Origin: Dirofilaria immitis | Taxonomy: Eukaryota > Nematoda > Chromadorea > Rhabditida > Onchocercidae | Assembly (NCBI GenBank): GCA_024305405.1 | Contig: JAKNDB010000064.1 | Location: forward strand, 1,116,001-1,180,000 | Length of the DNA: 64,000 nucleotides | Reading direction: 5' to 3' | Part shown: positions 53,371 to 64,000 of the stretch, in pieces | Position numbering within the stretch: the first letter of the stretch is position 1 | Layout: every line of letters begins with the position of its first letter | Notes under the pieces: model-generated | The model's input: the letters and a program-made list of their open reading frames with translations, nothing else | Database searches by the model: none | Told to the model about the DNA's origin: nothing | Program-made: the position numbers and the translations under genes

Positions 53371-55951
53371 CTACTTTTTGTCAGCCAGCAATTAAAAGAT
53401 TATTTTATGTTTAGAATTCGTAGCGTTATTATGATATTTAACTGTACTGCCATTTACTGATATTAATTCCAGCTGATCTTATTCTTCATTATTTACTGTT
53501 TTGGATTTCATTTTTTTGAACTTCATCCAATCGAATTCATGCATTTTGTATGAAAGTGTTTATTTTCAGAAAAATGCGCATTGCTTGGTAGTATTATTCT
53601 TGATCTTGTGCTATTTTGATTTTATTTTTTGTCAAAAATGTAGAAGGAAATTAAAAATAATCTGAATTCTAAATAGCAGAATAACTTATCTGTATTATCC
53701 ATTTATTTGTAGATTTAAATCTTCTTACTTCCGTAGGAAAATAAAATCCATTTTATTGTGTAATATGAATCTTTAAAATTTGTCTACTGCACTCACTTTC
53801 TTTTATACGCAGTTTGAGAATCTGACATCAAGATTCAAAAGGTAGACGTTTTCGAATTTCAATTTGCATTGGAAAAATATGGAAAATATTATGCATTTTA
53901 GCATTTAAGAAAAGATCCAGTGTTAACTGTGAAAATGTCACTTTGTTTTTGTTGTATCATTAATCATAGAGTCATGATATCATAGATTTTTAAAATTAAA
54001 AAGATGTGAGCATAAATCATTTACATTGTATTATTAATGGTTCCATTCGTTATATGCATAAAGAGATAATCCGATTTTGTGCTCAAAAATGTTATTACTT
54101 TTTAATCATAACTTTAATGTTTAATGTTTCCGAAGTTCTATTATTCGATGGTGAGCTTCTATTTCCTAGCTATTAATATAGATATCCGTTTCTGGATGGT
54201 TATTAAGAATGTTGGCAATTTATTCGAAATCCTCGAAGAAATAATTTATGGTACTGTGAGTGTTATTTTGCTTTCATTGGGAAGTGTCAAGTCGTACTGA
54301 TAAGACCGAGAATGAATTGTGGATCGAGTCACGCCCATTTTGCAAATGTATGATAATAGCTTTTATTCGCTCTTCGTCAGATGAGATGATAATCTGAGAC
54401 TAGTCTTGGCGCTTGAAAAGATTAGTTGTTGGGAAGAAAGTTTTCTCGCAAAATCATGACGAATGAATTATCATTAAAAAACTAGTTTATAGCTATTAGT
54501 TTATAGTTTTTAAACATTTATAGCTATATGGAAGTTACTAATCTGTGTTCGGTACGTTTTTTATAACATAAATATAAATAATATTAAATAAATTATGTTT
54601 TTGTTTTTTTTTTTTTTTAAAATAAAATGAGAGTGTTTCAATAACTATTAAATGAGGCAAATTTTGCTTTAAAATTTGAATTGAGAATGAATTTAGCGCG
54701 AGAGAAAACTGGAATAAAAGTTATTTCGAACTTCGTTTAAATGGATGAATACTGAAAGAGATAATTTCATAGTGATTTAAGCATCCGATTATATATTATG
54801 TATATATGCATATATCACGAATTTACTGAATTAGATGAGCTAATAAATGATTTGGTCTTTAGTTATAAGATTAAGTAATTCAATATGCTTTAACTAAATA
54901 TTATTTTATCCAGTTAAAATTGAATGATAATATTTTGAACCGATGTTGGAAAAGGACAGGCGGTGGTTATTTGCTTCTCTAGAGTACGAGTTGCGATTAG
55001 CTGCTATCATGATATTGATTGATTAAGTTTAATGATTCTTTCCTTTCAGTACAATTTTTTCTTTATGATTTCATTGCGATAGTTTTTTTAAAAAAAGAAA
55101 CCTCCCCTCGACATCCCTTCCCGATATGTGCCTCCATCACCTTCCCCCTCCCCTCCCTCCCTCCCCACGAATTACTATGACCAGGCATGAACAAAATAGG
55201 ATTGAATAAATGGAATGGAATCAAGAATTTATACGGCCTAAATATTATTATGAAACAATTAAAATGGCTAATTAACACGGGAATAAACTAGCGGAAACAG
55301 TTCATTCGATAGTATCATAAGCTTTTTTTTTTTTCTGAAATCTCGATATGGCTAAATCCAGTGTACATTATCAAATAAATATTTCTAATTCATTATGGGA
55401 TTGAATTTACATAGTTCATTTTGTTCGTTTAATTGAAAAATGATAAATATATACCATTGGAATGAGTGAATTTAATATATTTCCCATACTTCACTTTTCG
55501 AGTATTTATTCAAATATTTTTGATCATTCATTCATGTTAATTATTCAATTACTAACTGTAGTAAGAAATGAAAATTAAATTGATATGACGATATTATTGC
55601 TAATCTTTTCCTCTATCAATTGACATATAGAATTTTAAAGCATAGAGCAATAGAAAATGGACCGATGCTCGTATCTTTTCAGCTATTTTAATTTGTTGCA
55701 TTCATCTTTTTCCTAGGTTGGTACATTGACTCTCAGATTATTGCAACTGAATAAACAAAATATCCGATCGGAATTGTAATTCTTAACAGTTACACTCTGA
55801 ATAATTTGCAGTTTTTTTGGCAAAAACATATATCCGGTTGTCATTAAAAAATAAATCAAGTGTTGACGAATGATATACCTGGTGGTCGTCTTTTCAAGCT
55901 AGATTTGTCTCTTTGTCGATTTTTCTCTAAAATTCGAATTAAACATTCTAG
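53371..55951. other. 2.6 kb intergenic region
   Basis: AT-rich 3' flank of the CENP-C-like gene and upstream region of MIF-2. It holds a pyrimidine-rich block at about 55085-55168 (see separate feature). No exon or RNA gene recognised. Confidence 0.5.
55141..55168 (-). other. potential G-quadruplex (minus strand G-tracts)
   Basis: Plus strand reads CCCCCTCCCCTCCCTCCC followed by TCCCC. On the minus strand this is five G-tracts of 3-5 separated by single A, which satisfies the G3+N1-7 pattern. It stands out in very AT-rich DNA, about 780 bases upstream of MIF-2. Confidence 0.6.
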
Positions 55952-55952
55952 A
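55940..55952 (+). promoter_or_regulatory. probable spliced-leader acceptor of MIF-2
   Basis: AAACATTCTAG ends at 55951, one base before the ATG at 55953. Consistent with trans-splicing; the T-run is weak. Confidence 0.5.
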
Positions 55953-58900
55953 ATGCCACAGATAACGCTCGCCTCGAATGTCCCTGCGGAAGAATTCCCG
56001 ATTGATTTCAATATCCAATTCACGGAATTAATGGCAGAATTGTTAGGAAAGCCAACAAGTCGGATAATTCTATTAGTAATGCCAAACGCACAACTGTCAC
56101 ATGGTACCACACGGGATCCATCATGTCTCATTGTGGTCTGTTTTAATCATTGAATTTCGTTTGCTTTTTTTTTTTAAATTTATAAGACGATGCTTTACAA
56201 CTGAACAATAACAATTAACAATCTCACCGTACAGATTTAAATGACAAAATTTCCCCGAAAGCTCACATTCTTTTAACGTTAAAGTAGCAGTTCACTGGGA
56301 AGTGAAGTTGGTAATAGCGATGATCTTTTTATTGAAAGCATTTGTTCCAAAGACAGAAATTATTTTAATAATACATAAAGCAAGAAGTTAGCAATAAAGA
56401 AAGAGCAACCCGTATAAGTCAAACTAAGGAAACAAATGATTTCAGGAAATAATGCCTGAAATTGTTTTTAAAAATCCAACAATATATATCTGGAAACAAT
56501 AAAAATATAGGACAGAGAAAGTAGAAAAACTTTTCGACACAAGTGAAATTACTCTGACATTTCAAAAAATAAGGCACTTCTTGAAATATCACATGTTTTC
56601 AGAGTATGTAAGCAACCAAGCATTATTTTAGTCCAACAAAATCAATTTAAAAACTCTTGCTAAATTTTGAATTTGAGGGAAACATTAAACAACCTAATAT
56701 AACAAATATTATGAATCATCGTATTTCAGAGAATCTGAATATTCTAGAGTCCATCTTGACCAAGATTCTTCTTTTTTCAATTGAACGTAATTCCAAAAGT
56801 AAATCTTTCATTTCCGAATCTTCTCTTTCATCTCTTTGGTTCTTAGTCTCACAGAATTTCCACTTATGTTGCTCCTCTCGTTTACCATCAAGAGCCTTTG
56901 GAAGATTATGCGAACAAATGAAGGAATCTACAATTTTACCTAGAATATAACCTCTGCTTGGTGACTGTTCATCATTTCCACATTCACTTTTGATCGTTGA
57001 AGTTGTTGCTTGACTTTCAGAATCGATTAATAATACTGACTGAAATTTCAGAATTGCGAAACATTTTTATGTAAACAAATATCAAAATAGATGACTTCTA
57101 AAATTCCATTTTAATAACCGCTTTAGCAAGATATCTTTCTCACAGTAATGCTAAACCTTAGTCTGCTCACTCACTCCCAAATGGATGATTGCAACTTATT
57201 GAAATTTGGTGCAGTCAAATCTGCCTTCTATCAAAACCATAAAAACAATACGCTAATCGAGAAAAAAAAACGAATAACCTCATTATATCTCGTAGAAACA
57301 CCACAAGTTACATCTAGAGGCATTCCACAAAACGACAATTCCATGCGCCCTTCTTTTCTTATTCGTAGTTTTCCAATTTTGCTACCATTTGCAAAACCAT
57401 CAAGACAGTGCTTTATTGTTGAACATGTGTTCTCTTCGGACTAAAAACATGAACAAAAACATTAGTAACTATAATAAAAAATTAGTGGTATAAAAAAGGC
57501 CTAAGTGGTATTTAAAAAATGACATGCAATCGGAGAGAGACGGATCAAGATAGAATCGTAAAACATCTATGTTTGACTAATGTCAATGATTGGACATTGA
57601 AGAAAATGCATTTAATAGAGAATTACAGTAATGAACGATAAAGAACAAAATTATGCTTTTGATCTTGGATACCTCTAATAGACCTTGATTAGCTGAATCC
57701 TTGATAGCGGACAAAGTACTTGGCAACTGCAACATCAAAAGTGAACCATCTTGATCTGAAATCGTAATAACGGTTACAGCGAATACATCCTAAAGTCATA
57801 ACATAAGATGGCAGCATGACTGCGGGATGGATACCTTTCTGAATTTTTCGCATGATAGTTGCTGCCTTACGACTACTTGTTACTGTTGGATTCAATAATG
57901 CATTAACAGTTTTCAACTCTTTTGACTGTGGTTTTTTGACGTCTTGAAATTCAGATTCTGGTTTGAGACTGTCTTTTCTGTAAAAAGATGACATTATATG
58001 TAGTTAACAAGTATATGGGTGATAAAGGGAAAAAAATAACGTTTCGAAGAATAACACTCAAAACTAACTTTCTCTTTGTCGGTGGTAAAGAGTCCGTATC
58101 CATAGGTTCACAACCATTTTCCGCACTTGCCTCGTTCTTAATTAAATGATAAAACTGTTCTTGCTCCGTTTCTGGTAGGACTAGTGGGATAACTTTTCCC
58201 GGTTTCAAATCTGACAAGAACTGAAAACAAATACGATTCATTCACATTTATTTTTCGAACACGGAAAAAGATATTTCCTAGACCAAAATCGTCCTGTAAT
58301 AATTTCAAGTTTCACGGTCACTTATTTCCTGATTTCATTTTGTTCAAAAACTGGATAACTCAGTCATCTCTTCCACCATGATGACATACACACGCATGAG
58401 AAAAATAAAACTAAGACTGGCATTTATTCACACTCAGCTAAAAAATTTTAATTCTTAACAACCGCACCCCGTCTCGTAGCAATTCTTGCAATTCCTTGCT
58501 ATCAAACTCTTCATCAGATAACCATTCTGATTCATATGTTATAGCGTTTACATCTCTCTCCTTTTTTACATCTTCCGGATCCACTTTCTTCATTCGTCCA
58601 AGATTTGTTGTGTGGAATTCTATAATTATTGTTTCAATTACAATTCTCTCATCACCATATCATTATCAAAAATCTATCTAATTTCATAGAGCGATAAGTC
58701 GTAAAAATTGTTAACAGAAGTCAAAAATTTACCGTTCGATACGCTACTTTTTATTCTATTATGTCTCCCATCATCATTTAAACCGGAAGAAAATATCCCT
58801 TGCTGTTCTATAAACAGCTGTCTTCCAGTTCCTCGATCTCGATCACGTCCACATCTTCCACGTCCTCCCCGTTCACGCTTCCCTCCTCGACGAGTTCCTC

Positions 58901-60350
58901 TTGTCCTAGAAAAAACATGAATGACTTCGCTAATAAAAAATTTGCTAATCTCTAATTCTTTCTTTTCCATCTCCTTTTCCAACTGTCTCAGTAATTATTG
59001 TTCTATTCGGAAAGAGAAAAAGCAAATAACCAGAAAGAAAAAGAAAAGGATATTTGATAAATCAGTCAATGATAAGTGGAAAATAAATAGAATACCCAGT
59101 TGATTCGCACTTTGTTTCACGTTTTCCTGCAATGGAAAGATTTGGTAATGGCGCATGACCTCTCCTTCCACGTGACGAGCTACCTCGTCCTCCAACAGAC
59201 ATTTCGTATTACCACTACCTTCGCCAATATTGCTAAATTTTAATTAACGTAAACATTTAAAATTATATATTCTATGCATATGAAGACGTGATTAGCACAT
59301 TATTTCCTTGGTATGCATTCTAAATGATGTTAAGAGTTCTAATTTAGAAAGTTATAGAGCTAAGAAGCAAAATATCCATCCGAGCTTATTTGTTTTTCAC
59401 GTAAAAAATTAGGATCTCATGTGCAGCAACGAAAATCAATCCTAAACATCGATTTACAACATTCCACAGCCTTTACGAAGGGAAATTGAACATCACTTAA
59501 CTGCCGAAATTAATCTAAACGGTTTGGATCAAATAGCTAAAATCGAAGTTGACACAAATATACACTTCATTTTGTCTGTCATCTTTTCCATATGTTACTT
59601 TTATCTTTGTTGCTTGCTTTTTTTTCTGTAGGAGAAATGTCGAAAAATTAAAAGTGACGTTAATTATCAGTGTGATAAAATTTGAAGTTCCTCTCCACCT
59701 TTTTTATTAAATAAATTTTTATATTTTTTAATGAGATTCTATGAAAATTTAGGAACGAAAATTTATTGTGCATTTCAATTTCCTACCATTATCTTGTTCC
59801 TCCTAAAACTATACACTTTTCTACATTTTCTATCTTCTCTAGTTTCTCATCAAATCATTTTGGTATAGATGTTTGCGTTGATTGATGTAGCGCGTTATGA
59901 AACAATTAAATATCCTACTCCATTAGTGTTATCAGGAATTTAGTAATGGCTAAGTTATAGATTATAAAGATAATAATTTGTGTAATGTATAGTAGATGTG
60001 GCGGTGTACAAAAGAATGCAAGATAAAATTGAACTTAAAGACTAGAAAATATGGCATTCATTTATGCTAGCGTTTTCTAAAATATGAAATCATGAACTTT
60101 TCATCTATCCTTCAAATTTTATTATTTTTCATTCTTACAATTGCACTGATAATATATTTAAAGATTGTAGATTAAATCGATTGGATCGTTTTCGGCAGAT
60201 AAAAACATCAAGTACTCCGCGTCGATATCAGAATTTATAAAGAAAACATTGGGTATTGATCCAGCGCATTGCCTCATTCATTTCTTTAACTTGGATCCAG
60301 AAGATGTAGGATGCAGTGGTACGACAATGAAAGAGCTTATGAAGAAATAA
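55953..60350 (+). CDS. mif-2: macrophage migration inhibitory factor 2 homologue
   Basis: MIF/tautomerase superfamily cytokine homologue; filarial MIF proteins are secreted without a signal peptide and modulate host macrophages (family knowledge). Exon 55953..56135 reads MPQITLASNVPAEEFPIDFN..., LLGKPTSRIILLVMPNAQL and GTTRDPSCLIV; exon 60171..60350 reads IKSIGSFSADKNIKYSASIS..., GIDPAHCLIHFFNLDPEDVG and TTMKELMKK, then TAA. The exons are 183 and 180 bases, phase 0, donor GTCTGT and acceptor GATTGTAG; total 120 aa, the normal length. Pro2, exposed after Met removal, is the tautomerase base and is present. There is no CXXC redox motif, as expected for the MIF-2 type rather than MIF-1. The 4035-base intron contains the complete RPC4 gene in the opposite orientation. 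No indel needed. Confidence 0.95.
56136..56715. other. MIF-2 intron, 5' part
   Basis: Non-coding part of the MIF-2 intron and 3' flank of the nested RPC4 gene. Nothing else recognised. Confidence 0.6.
56716..59202 (-). CDS. rpc-4: RNA polymerase III subunit RPC4 (POLR3D/RPC53), nested in MIF-2 intron
   Basis: Pol III subunit of the RPC4-RPC5 heterodimer, involved in initiation, termination and reinitiation. Eight exons, all in phase: 59202..59096 (MSVGGRGSSSRGRRGHAPLP...), 58905..58733, 58619..58468, 58220..58069, 57977..57835, 57755..57673, 57440..57279, 57039..56716 (TGA); total 431 aa. Evidence: Arg/Gly-rich N-terminus (GTRRGGKRERGGRGR, RDRDRGTGRQ) with FIEQQGIFSSG, as in RPC4; LLMLQLPSTL (family LLFLQLPDTL); and the C-terminal core GKLRIRKEGRMELSFCGMPL followed by DVTCG (family GKLLIRKSGRVQLLLG..., LDVT.G). 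YILGKIVDSFICSHNL matches the terminal strand. About 55 charged residues follow beyond the usual end, a lineage-specific extension. Every exon length fits its phase, so the reading is clean. Confidence 0.93.
59203..60170. other. MIF-2 intron, 3' part, and RPC4 upstream region
   Basis: Non-coding. It must hold the RPC4 promoter on the minus strand. No motif identified. Confidence 0.6.
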
Positions 60351-61219
60351 CGTTACCGTATTTATCTTGATCTCCATATTCATTTAAAACATATTTTTTC
60401 TTAACATATTTATTATATAAGTGTTATAATAGTTGAGTTAACTTTTTTGCTTTGTAATTATTAAAATTTGATAAGTAATTTTTCCCATTAAAAATCTTTT
60501 TCCAATTCTATTCATATTGTACGTTTTTTTCTTTCGTGCCTATATATCCTTTCACAACTCTTACAACATTAGATTACGGCAGAGAATATTTTTTGAAGTT
60601 TGAAGTAAAGAAGTTTTTCAAAATTCAATTATTGCATACATTACAATTGAATGTATCGGATGATTGAAACTGAATGTGAGTTTATTTTAAGATTTTAATG
60701 GAAAAAAACCGTCTAAAAATATATACATTATGATATTCAATACTAAAAGTGAAATAAACTGATTTCATTCAACAATCAATCCATAAATTTAGTTCGAGTT
60801 AGTCAGTATGTTCCGAGAAACTTACATATTACAATAGGATTAATTCTGAGTTCAATCGGTCATGATATTCTAGAAAGATAATTGTGAAAATCTTGCTATC
60901 TCAATCTTATCTTAATTTTCAATTTTTAAAGTAAAATATGTAATCCATTTTATAATTTACGATTGAGCTCTATCTCTGAATATAAAAAATTATCATTATT
61001 AAAGAGAAATTTTTTTGCTAACATTTGAAAACTTCCGGGAGAAATTAATCGAGAGTTTCTAAAAAAAAGCTTCTGTATCTTCAGAAACTGGAAAAATTGA
61101 TTATTCGTCAAAACTAGGTGTATCCTTTAAAAAAATCTTCGAAAGCTCGGCGATTAAGCAGCAAATTTTCTAATCATACCTATGCAATCATCTAATCGCT
61201 TATTGAATTGGTTCAAGTA
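60351..61219. other. intergenic after MIF-2
   Basis: AT-rich; no supported gene. Confidence 0.5.
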
Positions 61220-61644
61220 CTAAACAATTTTCTCGTCCATTCTATAAATAAAAATCTTTTCCAACGTTTCCGTAATGTCCTTAAATTTTACTTTTCTCGA
61301 GATTTTGGTCATATTTGGATCGGAAATTTCAATTAAATTTTCATCAATCTTCTTGCTATTCCGGAATTTTACCGGCAAATACATCGATTCATGAAATTCA
61401 CTTTCTAAACACAACGATATGTATTTTTTAGGATTATTTTGCATAATTTTTTATTCAAATTTTTGTTAAATTTAGAATTTAGAAATTTGTACTTGGTGAA
61501 ATAATATTGAGTAGCAATGTATGGTTTGCTACGAAAATAAGTAAAGTGAGAAATTTTAAATTTATCATTATCTGAAGTTGTAAATTCAAAATTTATCCAA
61601 TAATAAGGTATTGAATAATTTTGATATTTAGTTCTTTTGGACAA
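61220..61644 (-). CDS. weak orphan ORF pair, possibly one gene of about 140 codons
   Basis: Two minus-strand frames overlap: 61644-61405 (MSKRTKYQNYSIPYYWINFE...) and 61444-61220 (MQNNPKKYISLCLESEFHES...). One more A in the A6 run complementary to 61447-61452 would join them into a single frame of about 140 codons ending FIYRMDEKIV. The composition (Lys, Asn, Tyr, Phe, Ile) is close to that expected of translated AT-rich DNA, and no domain, splice or leader context is visible. It may be spurious. Confidence 0.3.
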
Positions 61645-64000
61645 TTCCGCCTAATTATTTTCTTTTGTCAATGAATTCCAATTTTCTAATCGAAAAGATT
61701 CGAATGAGAATCAATCACTTTGAAAAAAAAGCAAATCTAACAAACTCTAAACTTAATTTCGATGAAATTTTATAAAATGGTATCATAAAAATTGTAACAA
61801 AAGTTTGATTTCTGTCTTTTTCTTAAAAAAAATCCGATCATTCTAAAAATATGACAAATGATAAAACATGAAAATATAAAATTAAAATTTATGTACACAT
61901 AAAATAATATTGTTGCGGAAAACTTTTCATAAAAATTGAGAAATAATTTAATAGAATGTTTTTAGTAATGCTGAAAATTTCGATCGAATTGTATAAATTT
62001 TTTCTGCAATTGATAAATTCAATCGATACATTTGTCATTTAAATTTCTAAAATAGGAAGTTTGATGAAAATTTAATTGAAATTTCAGGAAAAAATTACAT
62101 GATTAAAGATCAAGAAAAATTGTAGCTCAGTGTTCCGAAGAAATATTCAAGAAAATTTTAGTTACTAGTTAAGTGAGAGCGAAAATTATTCAGTAAGAAG
62201 GAAGTCAACGATGATTTTAATAATATGATAGTATTTTTATATTTTATTTATTTATTCTTTCGGTTGCTGTATATTATCATATTACAAATATTTCCTAAAA
62301 CTGAAATTATGTCCAATAAATTTTATTATTACAATTAATTCAATATCGTAAGAAATGAAGCGATGCAAAAGAAATGATGAAAAAATTTTTGTAATGATTT
62401 CATGAAAAATTAAACAATATTAAGTTTAATTTCTAATTATCTCAGCTATTAGTTCATTTTATCTATAGATACTTTTTTTTTATTTTATGTAAAAATAGCA
62501 AAAATGACTTTATATATTTTTGTAAACAAATTTATTACACTTCCAAAATAATTGAATCCATTTTGTCAAAGTTTCTGAAAAATTGTAATTTACTGATAAT
62601 AATAGTTAATTTGACGCAGTTGTATAGTAAAGACTAAATACTGAAATTGCTTAATATATCAGTATTAGTGATATGTCTAATCATTTCTTCGCTTTTTTAT
62701 GACTTTACATTTTATGATAAAATGAGATATCATTTGAATGTTGCAATTTCTTAGATGTGAAATTAAAATTGATAAATGAAAAATTTCAATGCTATTATTA
62801 TTTTGAGATAATAAGAATGGTGCAAACAGATGCTACCAGAATTCATATCATATTATCAGATCATATATTGTGAAATGATTTATTGATTATACTGATACTA
62901 CTAAATCTTGTAATGATCACGATTACCCGAGCAGTGATAATTCATAATTACTTTCATGATTCGTATAAATATCAATAATAATTATCTAAACATTTCCAAA
63001 TTGAATCAATTTTTAGTGTTGATAGATTTTGTCTTATACTATATATATGTACCTATTTTTGCGTACAGTAAGAAATGAAGATAATCATTATGTTAATATG
63101 TGTATTTCATTATTAAAGAAATTTTTTAAAATCGTTAAGATTTTAAAAATTCATAATTTACTATTTTCAACGATTGTTTTGCTGTTGATAATTTAATTTA
63201 TTCAAAATTCGGCAAAATTAAAATTTCATATAGAAATGGAAAATTTTTTTATGAACTCTTTTAAAACATATTATACTATCGAGATGTAAACTATAAATAA
63301 AAAATCAATATAATCTCAAATTTTGAAATTATCAAGCTTACTTGGCTCGATCGTATAATCAATTACTGCAACAATTCATCTAATCTATCTTATTTCGAAG
63401 CATTTATCTCTATCAATTCTTTGTAATATCGAAGTTATTTTGGTCCACAAATTATCTTTAGTATTTTATTATAATAAATACAGGTAAATAATTATAACAT
63501 AAAGCAGATATTGTAAAAGATCGAAACTAGATTAGCAGGATTTTCGAGGTGCTAGATCAATAGGATTTTCGAGAAGCTGAATTAGCAAAATTTTCAGTGA
63601 TATTGAATTTAGTTGTTTTTTCGTTGGAATTTTGCAAATATGCAAATAATTTTATTTTATTAATATTTGTTTGTTTGTTTTTTCTTTTTCTGTTCGCTCT
63701 TTGTTTATACTTTATTTACACTAATTATTTATCATTTCTTCATGCATCATTTGATAATCATTTGTTATGAAATTTTATTTATTATTTCTTACAGAAATAA
63801 TATTGATTATAGAAATTCTTGGATAAAATAAAGAATGATAAATATCTGATCGCATCACATTGTTCTTTATCAGTTACTAGAGTGCGGATGTTTTAAAAAT
63901 TCGTTTGTTTATTTGTAAAATTGTACTGAATAATAATAAATCAATAATTAATCATGGTATATTTTAATGATTTGGGAATATTTAATGATAAATGGTGATA
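61645..64000. other. 2.4 kb AT-rich region, nothing recognised
   Basis: No exon, RNA gene or clear tandem repeat could be supported to the end of the window. Confidence 0.5.

Overview
The window is AT-rich nuclear DNA of a nematode, most likely a filarial or other spirurid worm. Evidence: many small exons with GT/AG introns and TTTCAG-type acceptors; acceptors only 1 to 14 bases upstream of several start codons, as expected for spliced-leader trans-splicing; a filarial-type MIF-2 gene; EB-module proteins; a decayed BEL/Pao retrotransposon. Exons were assembled by eye from reading frame, splice consensus and phase arithmetic. No searches were run, so family names rest on remembered motifs. Most continuous ORFs are single exons or shadows.

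Layout: 1-497 (+) 3' end of an unknown gene; 1184-6690 (+) BTB-BACK protein; 8371-12200 degraded BEL/Pao element; 12746-13984 (-) C2H2 zinc-finger gene; 14598-15455 duplicated 260 bp block; 15865-16795 (+) 18S rRNA pseudogene; 17913-19125 (-) and 21773-23401 (+) unrecognised multi-exon genes; 24380-33425 (-) a 14-exon secreted protein with about 14 EB modules; 33930-35457 (-) ribosomal protein S14; 37681-39524 (+) EI24/EPG-4; 40376-40873 (+) ribosomal protein L36; 41455-42002 (+) mitochondrial acyl carrier protein; 42426-45322 (-) aspartyl aminopeptidase; 46205-46690 a 196 bp tandem repeat; 47371-53370 (+) a CENP-C-like kinetochore protein; 55953-60350 (+) MIF-2, whose single intron contains the whole RNA polymerase III subunit RPC4 gene on the other strand (56716-59202); 61220-61644 (-) a weak orphan ORF.

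The genes are mostly unrelated housekeeping functions (translation, mitochondrial fatty acid synthesis, peptide turnover, autophagy/ER, Pol III transcription, centromere) next to lineage-specific extracellular genes (EB protein, MIF-2). EI24, L36 and ACP lie head to tail and could share an operon, but the gaps are 0.6-0.9 kb and this is unproven.

The strongest cross-cutting observation is that about a dozen otherwise well-preserved genes need a one-base correction, mostly one base missing from a homopolymer run, to keep frame. Exon-phase arithmetic supports each of the best cases. Because this affects adjacent essential genes, base-calling or assembly error is more likely than mass pseudogenisation. 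RPS14, RPC4 and MIF-2 read cleanly.
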